DNA of 8,578 bases. Source: a candidate division CSSED10-310 bacterium. Its GTDB lineage: Bacteria > CSSED10-310 > JAFGJC01. Positions 1-7,068 of the stretch are shown here, in pieces. The position numbers and the translations under genes are program-made. The notes under the pieces are model-generated. The model saw only the letters and a list, made by a program, of their open reading frames with translations, made no database searches and was not told the DNA's origin. The number at the start of each line of letters is the position of its first letter. Position 1 is the first letter of the stretch. Location of the stretch: the NCBI GenBank assembly GCA_016929305.1, contig JAFGJC010000498.1, positions 1 through 8,578 of the forward strand. Reading direction: 5' to 3'.

Positions 1-1148
1 GCCACAAAGTCGGAGCCACCTATTCCATTTTAATGGAAAAACAGTTGTTAGGTGAAGTTGATCCCGGCACGCACACACTAATCTGGCCATCTACCGGTAA
101 TTACGGTATTGGCGGCGCTTGGGTTGGATGCCGGATGAAATTTGATTGCGTTGTTATTCTTCCGGAACTGATGAGTCAGGAGCGATTTGATATTGTCGAA
201 GGCTATGGTGCGCGATTAATCAAAACACCCGGATGTGAATCAAATGTCAAAGAAATCTACGACAAGTCTAAGGAGCTGAAAGCTCAGGATCCTGAAAGAG
301 TCAGAATCCTGAATCAATTCAGTGAAATCGGCAACTACCGTTTTCACTATTATGTCACCGGAAACGCAATAGCTGAGCTTGCAGAAGAGATGGGGCGAAA
401 GGGTATCGGCAATGGAAAGGCCGCAGCATTCGTTTCTGCCATGGGATCTTCCGGAACAATAGCGGCAGGAGATCGGTTAAAACAGATTTCTCCAGAACAT
501 AAAATCGTGGGACTGGAACCTATTCAGTGTCCAACGATATATTCAAATGGTTATGGCGGTCATAATATCCAGGGTATCGGAGATAAACATGTGACATGGA
601 TACACAATGTCATGAACATGGATTTGCTGGCTTGTATCGACGACAGGGAATGTGAACAAGGATTACAACTACTCACGGAAGAGGCAGGCTGGAACGTCCT
701 GATAAAACGATATGGCATTTCAGAGGAAAAAGTCTTGAAAATGTCAAAAATATTCGGATTATCAGGTGTATGCAATGTTCTGGGAGCGATCAAGACTGCA
801 AAACACTACCGATTCGATAAAAACGATCTCATTGTTACGATTTGCACTGATGCTATCGACCGGTATCACACCGAGATGAAGAAGTTAACCGACCGGGAAG
901 GTGTTATGGACGAAACTCTGGCAATGGTCCGCATGGAAGCGGTATTTCGACGCCAAAAACTTGATTACATCGCTGAAGGCACTCTGGAAAATCGGCGCAG
1001 ATGGCATCACCTCAAATACTACACATGGGTGGAACAGCAGGGAAAAACCGTTGACGAGTTGAATGCACAAATGTCACAAAGTTGGTGGCAGAATGAACAA
1101 TCTCGGATTGGCGAATTCGATAGTATGCTACTAAAAACACGTAAATAG
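1..1148 (+). CDS. PLP-dependent cysteine-synthase-family enzyme (5'-truncated by window edge)
   Basis: This is the C-terminal part of a fold-type II PLP enzyme of the cysteine synthase / cystathionine beta-synthase / threonine synthase group. The frame stays open upstream of the first ATG (base 33) and reads HKVGATYSIL from base 3. The K at bases 6-8 matches the Schiff-base lysine of this fold, so ATG 33 cannot be the true start, and the real start lies left of the window. Numbering from ATG 33, an STGNY substrate-carboxylate loop is at about residues 20-24, the PLP-phosphate loop GSSGT at 138-142, and a C-terminal CTDAID segment at 271-276. About 85 charged, Trp-rich residues follow, which typical O-acetylserine sulfhydrylases lack. 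The TAG stop converges on lptD. Substrate is not decidable; it could be a beta-elimination or beta-replacement enzyme other than cysteine synthase. Family confidence is high, exact reaction low. Confidence 0.88.
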   Translation, partial: HKVGATYSILMEKQLLGEVDPGTHTLIWPSTGNYGIGGAWVGCRMKFDCVVILPELMSQERFDIVEGYGARLIKTPGCESNVKEIYDKSKELKAQDPERVRILNQFSEIGNYRFHYYVTGNAIAELAEEMGRKGIGNGKAAAFVSAMGSSGTIAAGDRLKQISPEHKIVGLEPIQCPTIYSNGYGGHNIQGIGDKHVTWIHNVMNMDLLACIDDRECEQGLQLLTEEAGWNVLIKRYGISEEKVLKMSKIFGLSGVCNVLGAIKTAKHYRFDKNDLIVTICTDAIDRYHTEMKKLTDREGVMDETLAMVRMEAVFRRQKLDYIAEGTLENRRRWHHLKYYTWVEQQGKTVDELNAQMSQSWWQNEQSRIGEFDSMLLKTRK

Positions 1149-1166
1149 CTGTCGCTAGAAAATTCT

Positions 1167-3800
1167 CTACTCCCCATTGCTCTCACCCCACCAGAATTTA
1201 CCGAATTTGCGTGGACCAACAGAATCCAAATTCTTAAAAGTAATCGATATACCAAATTGAATCTCATGATCATCTTCAAAAGGACTGGCAGGTGTACCCA
1301 TACCTGTTCGATTGTTTGAGTAAAAAGAGTGGAGTGTCAACGACCAGCATTGAGCCGTATAAGTAATATCAAGATTCGCCCGAGGAAAATATTCCTGAGT
1401 GAAATCATATTTTACCCATGAAGCAAAACTCCATTTGTCCGACGCAATGATACTGCCTTCTAATGCCAGTGAATGAAGATCATAAGCGGGATTGATAAAG
1501 TTACGCGTGAAATCCCATCGCATACCCATCCTCCAGGTATCTTGCCGGATATGGCCATAAATATAATTGTTTGCCAGATCATGATGAAAAGGATCAAACT
1601 CAGCTCGAGCAGAAAAATAGATATTGTAAAACGGATTTATCGTTGCTTCCAGCCTGATATTCCCCAGCGGATAATCGACTCTTTCATCAACTCCTGGCAA
1701 AGGCGGATCACGCTGATCCCATCGCTCAGCCTTCCAGAAATCATATGTCTGACTTAATGTCACAACTCCAAATTCACGAATCAGCCCGGTTTCCTCCCGT
1801 CTGTCTTCTTCAGTGCCTTCTGAGGTTTCCTTCGATGTCTGATACTCCGCATTATCATTCACGGTACCGGTGGATGATTGTGCACCATTATCTTCGGGTG
1901 GCTTACCAGCTTCATGCTGATCATCACCTTCACCTGCTTTTTTCCCTTTTTCCGAACCCTTCGGCTGAATTTTTGCCAGGAGCCGGTTTGATATCGAATA
2001 TGTCAGAACCTGTCCAGGTGTCAGGCGGTCCGTCGAATCAAACTCCAAAATCCTGTCCTGAAAAACCTCTGGAGTGATCTTAAAATCTATCCGAGGTTCA
2101 ATGATATGTTTCAGTTTCAGTACACGGTCGTAACCTACCATTGGGTAGATACGATAGAACTTGGGACCCGTCCACTCGAAACCATAACTGTAAAACTCCC
2201 GGCGGATACCCTCCCCCGTATCCCAAACTCCCGCAAACAATTTATTGTCCTCAACAGGCGTTCCCTCCGGGTAGGTCGCCCACGTTCCATAGATGTGATC
2301 AGGATCAAACGTTTTCCGTTTGCTCCAATACGTCTCCCGTAAAGAAACATATGGCGTAAAGCTGAACCATGCAATTTCCTTGAATGGATACCAGATTTCG
2401 CCATAAGCATCGGAGCGAAAGGCATCCCGCTTCAACCAGTCTTCAATCCGTATATCACCACCGGGAACATTGAAAGAAGAAACAACTTTACCTTCTCTCT
2501 TCAAATACTCGGATTTTAACAGCAGCATTCCCTTCAACTCCCCGATAAGTGATTGACTGCCGGTACCATATTCAATTCGTGGAATATGCTGAATTGTTTC
2601 ATCCCGATATTGATTGAAATCTTTTTCATATGTGCCATCGATTGTTAAATGAGCCAATGACCAGTTTTTGGTCAGGCTGACTCTGCTTGTCATGTATCTG
2701 TCCACAATGTGATCAAGTCCGTATCCATAATCCTTATCGAAATCCTCATCCGATCTGAAATCAAGATCAATTGTTCCTCGTAAATCAAAGGGAAAAATAT
2801 AGGTCTGCTCATACCGACTGCTCCATCTTTCCTGCGGACTTCGAGCTGTTGAAGGTGATTTCCGTTCTTTTAGGTGATCAACTGTCAATCTTCCCCGTGA
2901 ATATTGGTCAAATGCATTTCGCCATTCCAATTCTTCCATGATGCCAATTTCCGAATAGAGTGTACCGCCAAGCGTTACATCCATATATCGATTGATCACC
3001 AAGAAAAATTCCTCGGAAAATATGATTCCCCGTCGATTGTTATAAGACAAAAATGGCAATAACAATCCGGTTGCACGATCTGTTTTTGTCGGATAAAACC
3101 AGTATGGTGTATAAAAAATCGGTACTTTGCTGACCCAAAATGTCGATCGATTCATATGGGCATAATTTTGAATACGGATCAATCCGTATTTTGTCGTTAT
3201 TCGCCAATCAGGGGAGTCACCCGCACAAGCAGTAACAAAACCGTCATGGATGACGTATTGACCTTCACCGGTTTTCTCATAATCCACCAGTTTTTCCAAC
3301 AATGTTCCTTCAATGAAAAGTGAAGGTTCAATCGCACCTCGAAAATTACTAAGCCAACCCGTCCCCAGATCAAAGTTATAAAACGCATTGTCACCCGTTA
3401 AAATATCCTTGCCAAAATATAATTCGACATTTCCGTTTGCTGTTATGTCTCCAGCAACCTGATCGATGATCACCTTGTCCGCCAAAATCCTGAAATCGTC
3501 CTTCCAGATCTCCACATTTCCAGTAAGAATGAACAGTCGGTCTTTTTCAATAATTTCCTGGACATCCGCCTGAAAAAAAACAGGGGATTGTCTCGTTAAT
3601 AATGATTCATAGCGACGTCGCTTATCCTGAAAACTTTCCTTCATGATCTCCTGATCGGTTTTATCTTGCCAACGATCTTCTGCAAATCGTGAAAAAAGGT
3701 CTGATGAATCTGAAGAGGAGTCGAGTAATCCTTGAGCTTGTGTGAATAGAAGCGGGATGAAAATCAGTAATGATATGATAAGAATGGTTCGATGTGACAT
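1167..3800 (-). CDS. lptD: LPS-assembly protein LptD (OstA)
   Basis: LptD is the outer-membrane beta-barrel that, with the LptE lipoprotein, receives LPS from the periplasmic Lpt bridge and inserts it into the outer leaflet. The 877-residue product begins with a short basic end and hydrophobic stretch (about residues 5-20), a signal peptide. An OstA/LptA-like beta-jellyroll domain follows (about 70-170), then the family motif VPIFYTPYWFYP (226-237) and the DRATGLLLPF segment (241-250) that opens the barrel. Alternating aromatic/polar strands run to about residue 856. Only two cysteines are present: C192 in ACAGDSPDW and C818 in CWSL. E. coli LptD has four. A hydrophilic Lys/Glu/Gly/Ser-rich insert lies at about 610-670. 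The ATG at 3800 starts 17 bases after the accD stop, behind only a weak GAG ribosome-binding sequence, which suggests co-transcription with accD. The stop is TAG at 1167-1169. Confidence 0.95.
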   Translation of the reverse strand: MSHRTILIISLLIFIPLLFTQAQGLLDSSSDSSDLFSRFAEDRWQDKTDQEIMKESFQDKRRRYESLLTRQSPVFFQADVQEIIEKDRLFILTGNVEIWKDDFRILADKVIIDQVAGDITANGNVELYFGKDILTGDNAFYNFDLGTGWLSNFRGAIEPSLFIEGTLLEKLVDYEKTGEGQYVIHDGFVTACAGDSPDWRITTKYGLIRIQNYAHMNRSTFWVSKVPIFYTPYWFYPTKTDRATGLLLPFLSYNNRRGIIFSEEFFLVINRYMDVTLGGTLYSEIGIMEELEWRNAFDQYSRGRLTVDHLKERKSPSTARSPQERWSSRYEQTYIFPFDLRGTIDLDFRSDEDFDKDYGYGLDHIVDRYMTSRVSLTKNWSLAHLTIDGTYEKDFNQYRDETIQHIPRIEYGTGSQSLIGELKGMLLLKSEYLKREGKVVSSFNVPGGDIRIEDWLKRDAFRSDAYGEIWYPFKEIAWFSFTPYVSLRETYWSKRKTFDPDHIYGTWATYPEGTPVEDNKLFAGVWDTGEGIRREFYSYGFEWTGPKFYRIYPMVGYDRVLKLKHIIEPRIDFKITPEVFQDRILEFDSTDRLTPGQVLTYSISNRLLAKIQPKGSEKGKKAGEGDDQHEAGKPPEDNGAQSSTGTVNDNAEYQTSKETSEGTEEDRREETGLIREFGVVTLSQTYDFWKAERWDQRDPPLPGVDERVDYPLGNIRLEATINPFYNIYFSARAEFDPFHHDLANNYIYGHIRQDTWRMGMRWDFTRNFINPAYDLHSLALEGSIIASDKWSFASWVKYDFTQEYFPRANLDITYTAQCWSLTLHSFYSNNRTGMGTPASPFEDDHEIQFGISITFKNLDSVGPRKFGKFWWGESNGE

Positions 3801-3817
3801 TACATCTCGCGGATCAA

Positions 3818-4702
3818 TTAAACCGATATATGGTTCGTTCCCTGGTCAGCACTTTCGGTGAACATGCTGATCAGACGTCTCAGTATTACTGGAATTTGGG
3901 ATCGGTGGAGTACGATATCAACCATGCCGTGCTCTTTGCAGAAATTCGCTCTTTGAAACCCCTCCGGCAATTCACCACCAATCGTCTGCGCAATGACTCT
4001 TGGTCCCGCAAACCCGATCAAAGCATTTTGTTCCGCGATAATGATATCTCCCAATGATGCAAAACTTGCCATGACCCCTGCTGTGCTCGGATCAGCCAAA
4101 ATGGAGATAAAGGGCACTCCTGCACGTCTTAATTTACCGCATGCATGTGACGTTTTAGCCATTTGCATCAGGGAAAACATACCCTCCTGCATTCGAGCAC
4201 CTCCCGAACAGGATACGGTTACCAGCGGTATTTTTTCTTTCAATGATTTCTCTGCTGCACGCGTTACCTTCTCACCAACAACAGATCCCATACTCCCGCC
4301 CAGAAAGAAAAAATCCAATGCCGAAACAACTACCGGATGACCATTCATTTTGCCAATTCCATTCAAACATGCATCGTCCAATTGAGTTTTCTTGCGAGCG
4401 GCATCCAATCTGTCGACATAATTTTTTGAATCATAAAATTTTAGAGGATTTGTCGTATAAATACCCTGATCGAATACCTCAAACTCCGAATTGTCAAATA
4501 ATATTTCCAACCAGTTGCGGCTTGTTATCCTATGATGATGATCACATTTGGGGCATACCCAATAATTTTCTGCCAGCTGCTTGGTGTAAAGCCTTTCATT
4601 GCAGTTTTTACATGTTTCTACCAAACCAGGTGGTATTTCAATGGAATTATCTTGAGCAATAAGGGGTTTTCTTTCTTTTTTATACCAAGGTTTATTACCC
4701 AT
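3818..4702 (-). CDS. accD: Acetyl-CoA carboxylase carboxyltransferase subunit beta
   Basis: AccD pairs with AccA in the cytoplasm to move the carboxyl group from biotin on AccB to acetyl-CoA, giving malonyl-CoA, the first committed step of fatty acid synthesis. The 294-residue product is normal for the family. It carries an N-terminal zinc ribbon with four cysteines in two CxxC pairs (31/34 and 50/53). The crotonase-like carboxyltransferase core follows, with SCSGGARMQEG at about 165-175, PSTAGVMASFASLGD at about 205-219 and IGFAGPRVI at about 229-237. In E. coli the second motif reads GGVTAS; here it is AGVMAS, a mild change at an otherwise conserved site. A GTG in frame at 4708 is part of the ribosome-binding sequence, so ATG 4702 is the better start. 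lptD follows after 17 bases. No accA is in the window, so the alpha subunit must be encoded elsewhere. Confidence 0.96.
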   Translation of the reverse strand: MGNKPWYKKERKPLIAQDNSIEIPPGLVETCKNCNERLYTKQLAENYWVCPKCDHHHRITSRNWLEILFDNSEFEVFDQGIYTTNPLKFYDSKNYVDRLDAARKKTQLDDACLNGIGKMNGHPVVVSALDFFFLGGSMGSVVGEKVTRAAEKSLKEKIPLVTVSCSGGARMQEGMFSLMQMAKTSHACGKLRRAGVPFISILADPSTAGVMASFASLGDIIIAEQNALIGFAGPRVIAQTIGGELPEGFQRANFCKEHGMVDIVLHRSQIPVILRRLISMFTESADQGTNHISV

Positions 4703-4705
4703 TTT

Positions 4706-4713
4706 CACCTCTT
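4706..4713 (-). promoter_or_regulatory. Strong ribosome-binding site of accD
   Basis: The minus strand reads AAGAGGTG, then AAA, then ATG (4702). This is an extended match to the 16S anti-Shine-Dalgarno partner, with five bases between GAGG and the ATG. The GTG at 4708 lies inside the site, which argues against that codon as the start. Confidence 0.75.
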
Positions 4714-4758
4714 AATTCCGGATGGCTTGCCGGAGTTCAGCCAGTGCTGTCATGTTTA

Positions 4759-5544
4759 TCAATCGAAAAAGTACTCTTGATCGGGTTTCATGAGCTCAAT
4801 AGAATAGTCGGAAATTTTGCGAATTTCCATTTCTATTTCACCAATATATTGCGGTTTCATGTGAAAGACCATTATCTGGACATTTTTATGGTTGAACTTG
4901 GCTAGTTCATTCTCCAGAAGTGCAGGTGTCAAATGACCTGTTTTAATGGCAAAAGATTCCAGATGATTGGGAAAAGAGCATTCGATAAGCAGGCCTTTTA
5001 TCTGAATATTCGGGTTTTCTTCCGTTATCCGTGCCAGTGATTCCCAGAATGTGTCGCAGGGACCGGTATCTCCTGTATATACAAGGGCCGAATGTTTTTT
5101 TGCGATAAGATATCCGCAAGCGGGCCCAGTATGGCATGTCATTATCGGAATAAAACGAATTCCTGGCGCAGCTTCGTAATATTTCCCATCTTCAACGGGG
5201 CAACATGCTACCGTTGGATGCTCGGAATTGGGCAAACGTGTAAAATCCGGCCACAATACATCGTTCAGCAAGTGTGTACGAAGACACCTTAAAACCTCAG
5301 ATAAACCAAAAAGTCGAATTGGGCTGTGATTTTTATTGTATATCGTTTCGACAAAAAAGGGCAATCCGATCAGATGATCAATGTGATGATGAGAAATAAG
5401 AATTGACTGTATCTTGAGTTGATTTTCAAGGGAAAGTGCCCCACCGATCGTGCCTGCATCAAGAAGTACCTTTTCGTCGATAAGAAATGCCGGAAACCGG
5501 CTTTTTAAATCCCCTCCAAAACATCCAAGAACTTGTATTTTCAT
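4759..5544 (-). CDS. MBL-fold hydrolase, class II 3',5'-cyclic-nucleotide phosphodiesterase-like
   Basis: This is a metallo-beta-lactamase-fold hydrolase resembling bacterial class II cyclic-nucleotide phosphodiesterases, which open cAMP or cGMP to the 5'-monophosphate; related RNase Z-type enzymes share the fold. Metal-binding landmarks are SHHHIDHLIGLPF (HxHxDH at 52-57), CHTGPACGYL (H138), YTGDTGP (D159), ECSFPN followed by GHLTP (H204), and FHMKP (H228). The set looks complete. There is no signal peptide or membrane segment, so it should be cytoplasmic. The start is uncertain. The frame extends 31 residues upstream to an ATG at 5637, but the MKIQVLGCFGGDL beginning at 5544 matches where such proteins normally start. 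Neither ATG has a clear ribosome-binding site. accD starts 56 bases downstream. Fold confidence is high; the phosphodiesterase assignment is moderate. Confidence 0.8.
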   Translation of the reverse strand: MKIQVLGCFGGDLKSRFPAFLIDEKVLLDAGTIGGALSLENQLKIQSILISHHHIDHLIGLPFFVETIYNKNHSPIRLFGLSEVLRCLRTHLLNDVLWPDFTRLPNSEHPTVACCPVEDGKYYEAAPGIRFIPIMTCHTGPACGYLIAKKHSALVYTGDTGPCDTFWESLARITEENPNIQIKGLLIECSFPNHLESFAIKTGHLTPALLENELAKFNHKNVQIMVFHMKPQYIGEIEMEIRKISDYSIELMKPDQEYFFD

Positions 5545-5716
5545 AACATCATATCTGTTGCTGGTGCCTTTGAATAAACGTTTTTGCCTGATCCCCTGAA
5601 CATGCACCGGACATTCTATCAATAACGTGTCTATCATAAAATAGAAGCAGTGTTTTTTCCCCCATCACTATCTCCCAACCAAATATCTAACACCTTACGA
5701 TGGATTGAAAAAACTG
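5545..5716 (-). other. Gap between the DUF4416 gene and the phosphodiesterase-like gene
   Basis: This 172-base stretch (79 bases if the downstream gene starts at 5637) is the longest gap between the minus-strand genes. It is the most likely place for a separate promoter for the phosphodiesterase-like gene, accD and lptD. A TATGAT on the minus strand at 5638-5633 resembles a -10 box, but no -35 element lies at the right distance. The right end has a T6 run just after the DUF4416 stop. No convincing terminator or riboswitch is visible. Confidence 0.3.
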
Positions 5717-6250
5717 TCAAATGATACCAGTCCGCATCTGCTGTTTGTAGATATTCCGTATTTCCTGAAAGATAGCATCATAACTATGCATTTTAAAATC
5801 AGGAAGCGACCAGTCATAAGCATGAAATTTTCCTTTAAGATAATGCAGCGTAGGATCAGCATAAATGCCTTTGCCAATGTAAATCTTCTGCGCTCTGGCT
5901 TTAACGGATGCCAGTACTACTTTATAGAAATCCATATAACCGGGATCCAGGTTAACGTTCCGCTTCCCTGAAATCGCATACACCAGCTCCACAGCATTCG
6001 TTTTCTGTTTGATATCGGCGATTTCCGAAGGATCGATCAAGCGATGAAAACTCCAAAACAAACGCTTTATTTGCGGACCCATCTCACTTTCGTAATAATC
6101 AGTCAGTCCAAAATCGAATTCCTGACTAACATAGTCGACCGGACCAAAAAGCTTCTCCAGATCATATTTTACATCCTCGATGGGTGCAGTCTTGGAATAA
6201 AGTATACCGGTAAATAACTTAACCGGTTCCGGCGATACTGGATTTCCCAT
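5717..6250 (-). CDS. DUF4416 family protein
   Basis: The 177-residue product matches my memory of DUF4416, a family without known function that is common in Desulfobacterota and other deep-branching bacteria. Recognisable family segments are the N-terminal PVKLFTGILYS, YYESEMG (about 52-58), the KQKTNAVE helix (about 81-88), KRNVNLDPGYM (about 96-106), the KIYIGKGIYADPTLHY strand pair, and a C-terminal LPDF segment (about 149-152). There is no signal peptide, membrane span or obvious metal site. Conserved acidic and Asn residues hint at an enzyme, but that is inference only. The frame can be extended to a TTG at 6256. ATG 6250 is preferred because it gives the 177-residue form and has AGAGAG eight bases upstream, inside the end of the preceding gene. 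The upstream stop TGA ends two bases before the ATG, so translational coupling is likely. Confidence 0.85.
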   Translation of the reverse strand: MGNPVSPEPVKLFTGILYSKTAPIEDVKYDLEKLFGPVDYVSQEFDFGLTDYYESEMGPQIKRLFWSFHRLIDPSEIADIKQKTNAVELVYAISGKRNVNLDPGYMDFYKVVLASVKARAQKIYIGKGIYADPTLHYLKGKFHAYDWSLPDFKMHSYDAIFQEIRNIYKQQMRTGII

Positions 6251-6252
6251 GA

Positions 6253-7065
6253 TCAATTCTCTCTGAGCTTTCGTTTAAATTCCGAAAGATATAATCTGGC
6301 CTTCGTAATAATATCACAATTTATACCCGTAATATTCGAAAGAATTGTATCGTAGTTTTCTTTTATTTTTTTCGTGGACTTATTCGACATACTCTCTAAT
6401 CTCAAGTAACGGTCGTGAACATAAAGTCTGCCCTGGGAATCGAAGCGAGTTATCAAAATGGAATTCATCATGGGCCATGAAAATGAATCCATCCAGAAAC
6501 GCTTGAATGATTGCTCATCACAAGGAGTTTTCTTCAGACAATACCGGAATTTTTCACCTTGAGGTTCTAGTGTGGAGAGATAATAACCACCCATCAAGGG
6601 GTCATATTCCAGTCTGACAGGATAAAGCCTGGTATTGTGAATAATACTTCCCGTATCAGGTAACGGAAGCGGATGTGTAATGAGATATCCTGGATCCAGC
6701 AGGAATCGCCGATCATTCAGGGATAGACTCAATGCACAATGATTGTTCCTGCCATTGCCGAGATCTGCCATATGTGTCCACGTGTCATAACCGTAACCTT
6801 TCAAGATATCCCTGAAACAATTCGTCAAGGCAAAACATGTCCCACCGGTTCGATAGCGTTGATAATCCATTAGTATCTCCACAGGTCTTCTCATTCGAGA
6901 TTCAGGCTCATCCATTGTATAAGCACGGATTATCTTCGTAAGATTTTCATAAGGGATTTCTGAGAATCGTTCACCAATGATACTTAACTGCATAATTGAT
7001 GTCGTTTCAGGAATGGTTCCGAATATACATTCAAACAAACTTGTCAACTTTGCTGGTGAATCCAT
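6253..7065 (-). CDS. Diverged arylamine N-acetyltransferase (NAT) family protein
   Basis: NAT enzymes transfer an acyl group from acyl-CoA to amines through a Cys-His-Asp triad on a transglutaminase-like fold; some relatives release amide-linked natural products. The 270-residue length is typical. The motif IPYEN is at 37-41. The triad can be read as C77 in TGGTCFALTN, H109 in NNHCALSL and D124 in LLDPGY, with spacing normal for the family. The active-site surroundings are unusual: the common RGGxCFE motif is here TGGTCFA, so the Arg before the GG pair and the Glu after CF are both replaced. DPGY replaces the usual DVGF. The C-terminal third is not recognisable. It starts three bases after the spermidine-synthase-like gene and runs into the DUF4416 gene. 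The acyl donor and amine acceptor cannot be named from sequence. I am fairly sure of the fold and triad and unsure of the reaction. Confidence 0.78.
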   Translation of the reverse strand: MDSPAKLTSLFECIFGTIPETTSIMQLSIIGERFSEIPYENLTKIIRAYTMDEPESRMRRPVEILMDYQRYRTGGTCFALTNCFRDILKGYGYDTWTHMADLGNGRNNHCALSLSLNDRRFLLDPGYLITHPLPLPDTGSIIHNTRLYPVRLEYDPLMGGYYLSTLEPQGEKFRYCLKKTPCDEQSFKRFWMDSFSWPMMNSILITRFDSQGRLYVHDRYLRLESMSNKSTKKIKENYDTILSNITGINCDIITKARLYLSEFKRKLREN

Positions 7066-7068
7066 TTA

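Noticed and set aside
33..35. ATG at base 33 as the start of the PLP enzyme
   Set aside because: The frame is open upstream and the catalytic lysine of the fold lies before this ATG, so a protein starting here would be inactive.
1146..1157. TAGC-TGTC-GCTA hairpin between the converging PLP gene and lptD
   Set aside because: A 4-bp stem without a clear T-tract is too weak to call a bidirectional terminator.
2135..2425. Reading frames of 60-140 codons overlapping lptD, accD and the other genes on both strands
   Set aside because: They are antisense or alternative-frame shadows of well-supported genes, with no recognisable domain or ribosome-binding site.
4717..4734. Inverted repeat TCCGG with an 8-base loop upstream of accD
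   Set aside because: The stem is only 5 bp, there is no T-run, and it does not cover the ribosome-binding site; it is likely chance.
5633..5661. Sigma-70 promoter with TATGAT at 5638-5633
   Set aside because: The hexamer is good, but the bases 17-18 upstream (GGGAAA) do not resemble TTGACA.
5704..5738. Possible terminator at the end of the DUF4416 gene (T6 run on the minus strand)
   Set aside because: The only stem before the T-run is ACTG/CAGT with an 11-base loop, which is too weak to support a terminator.
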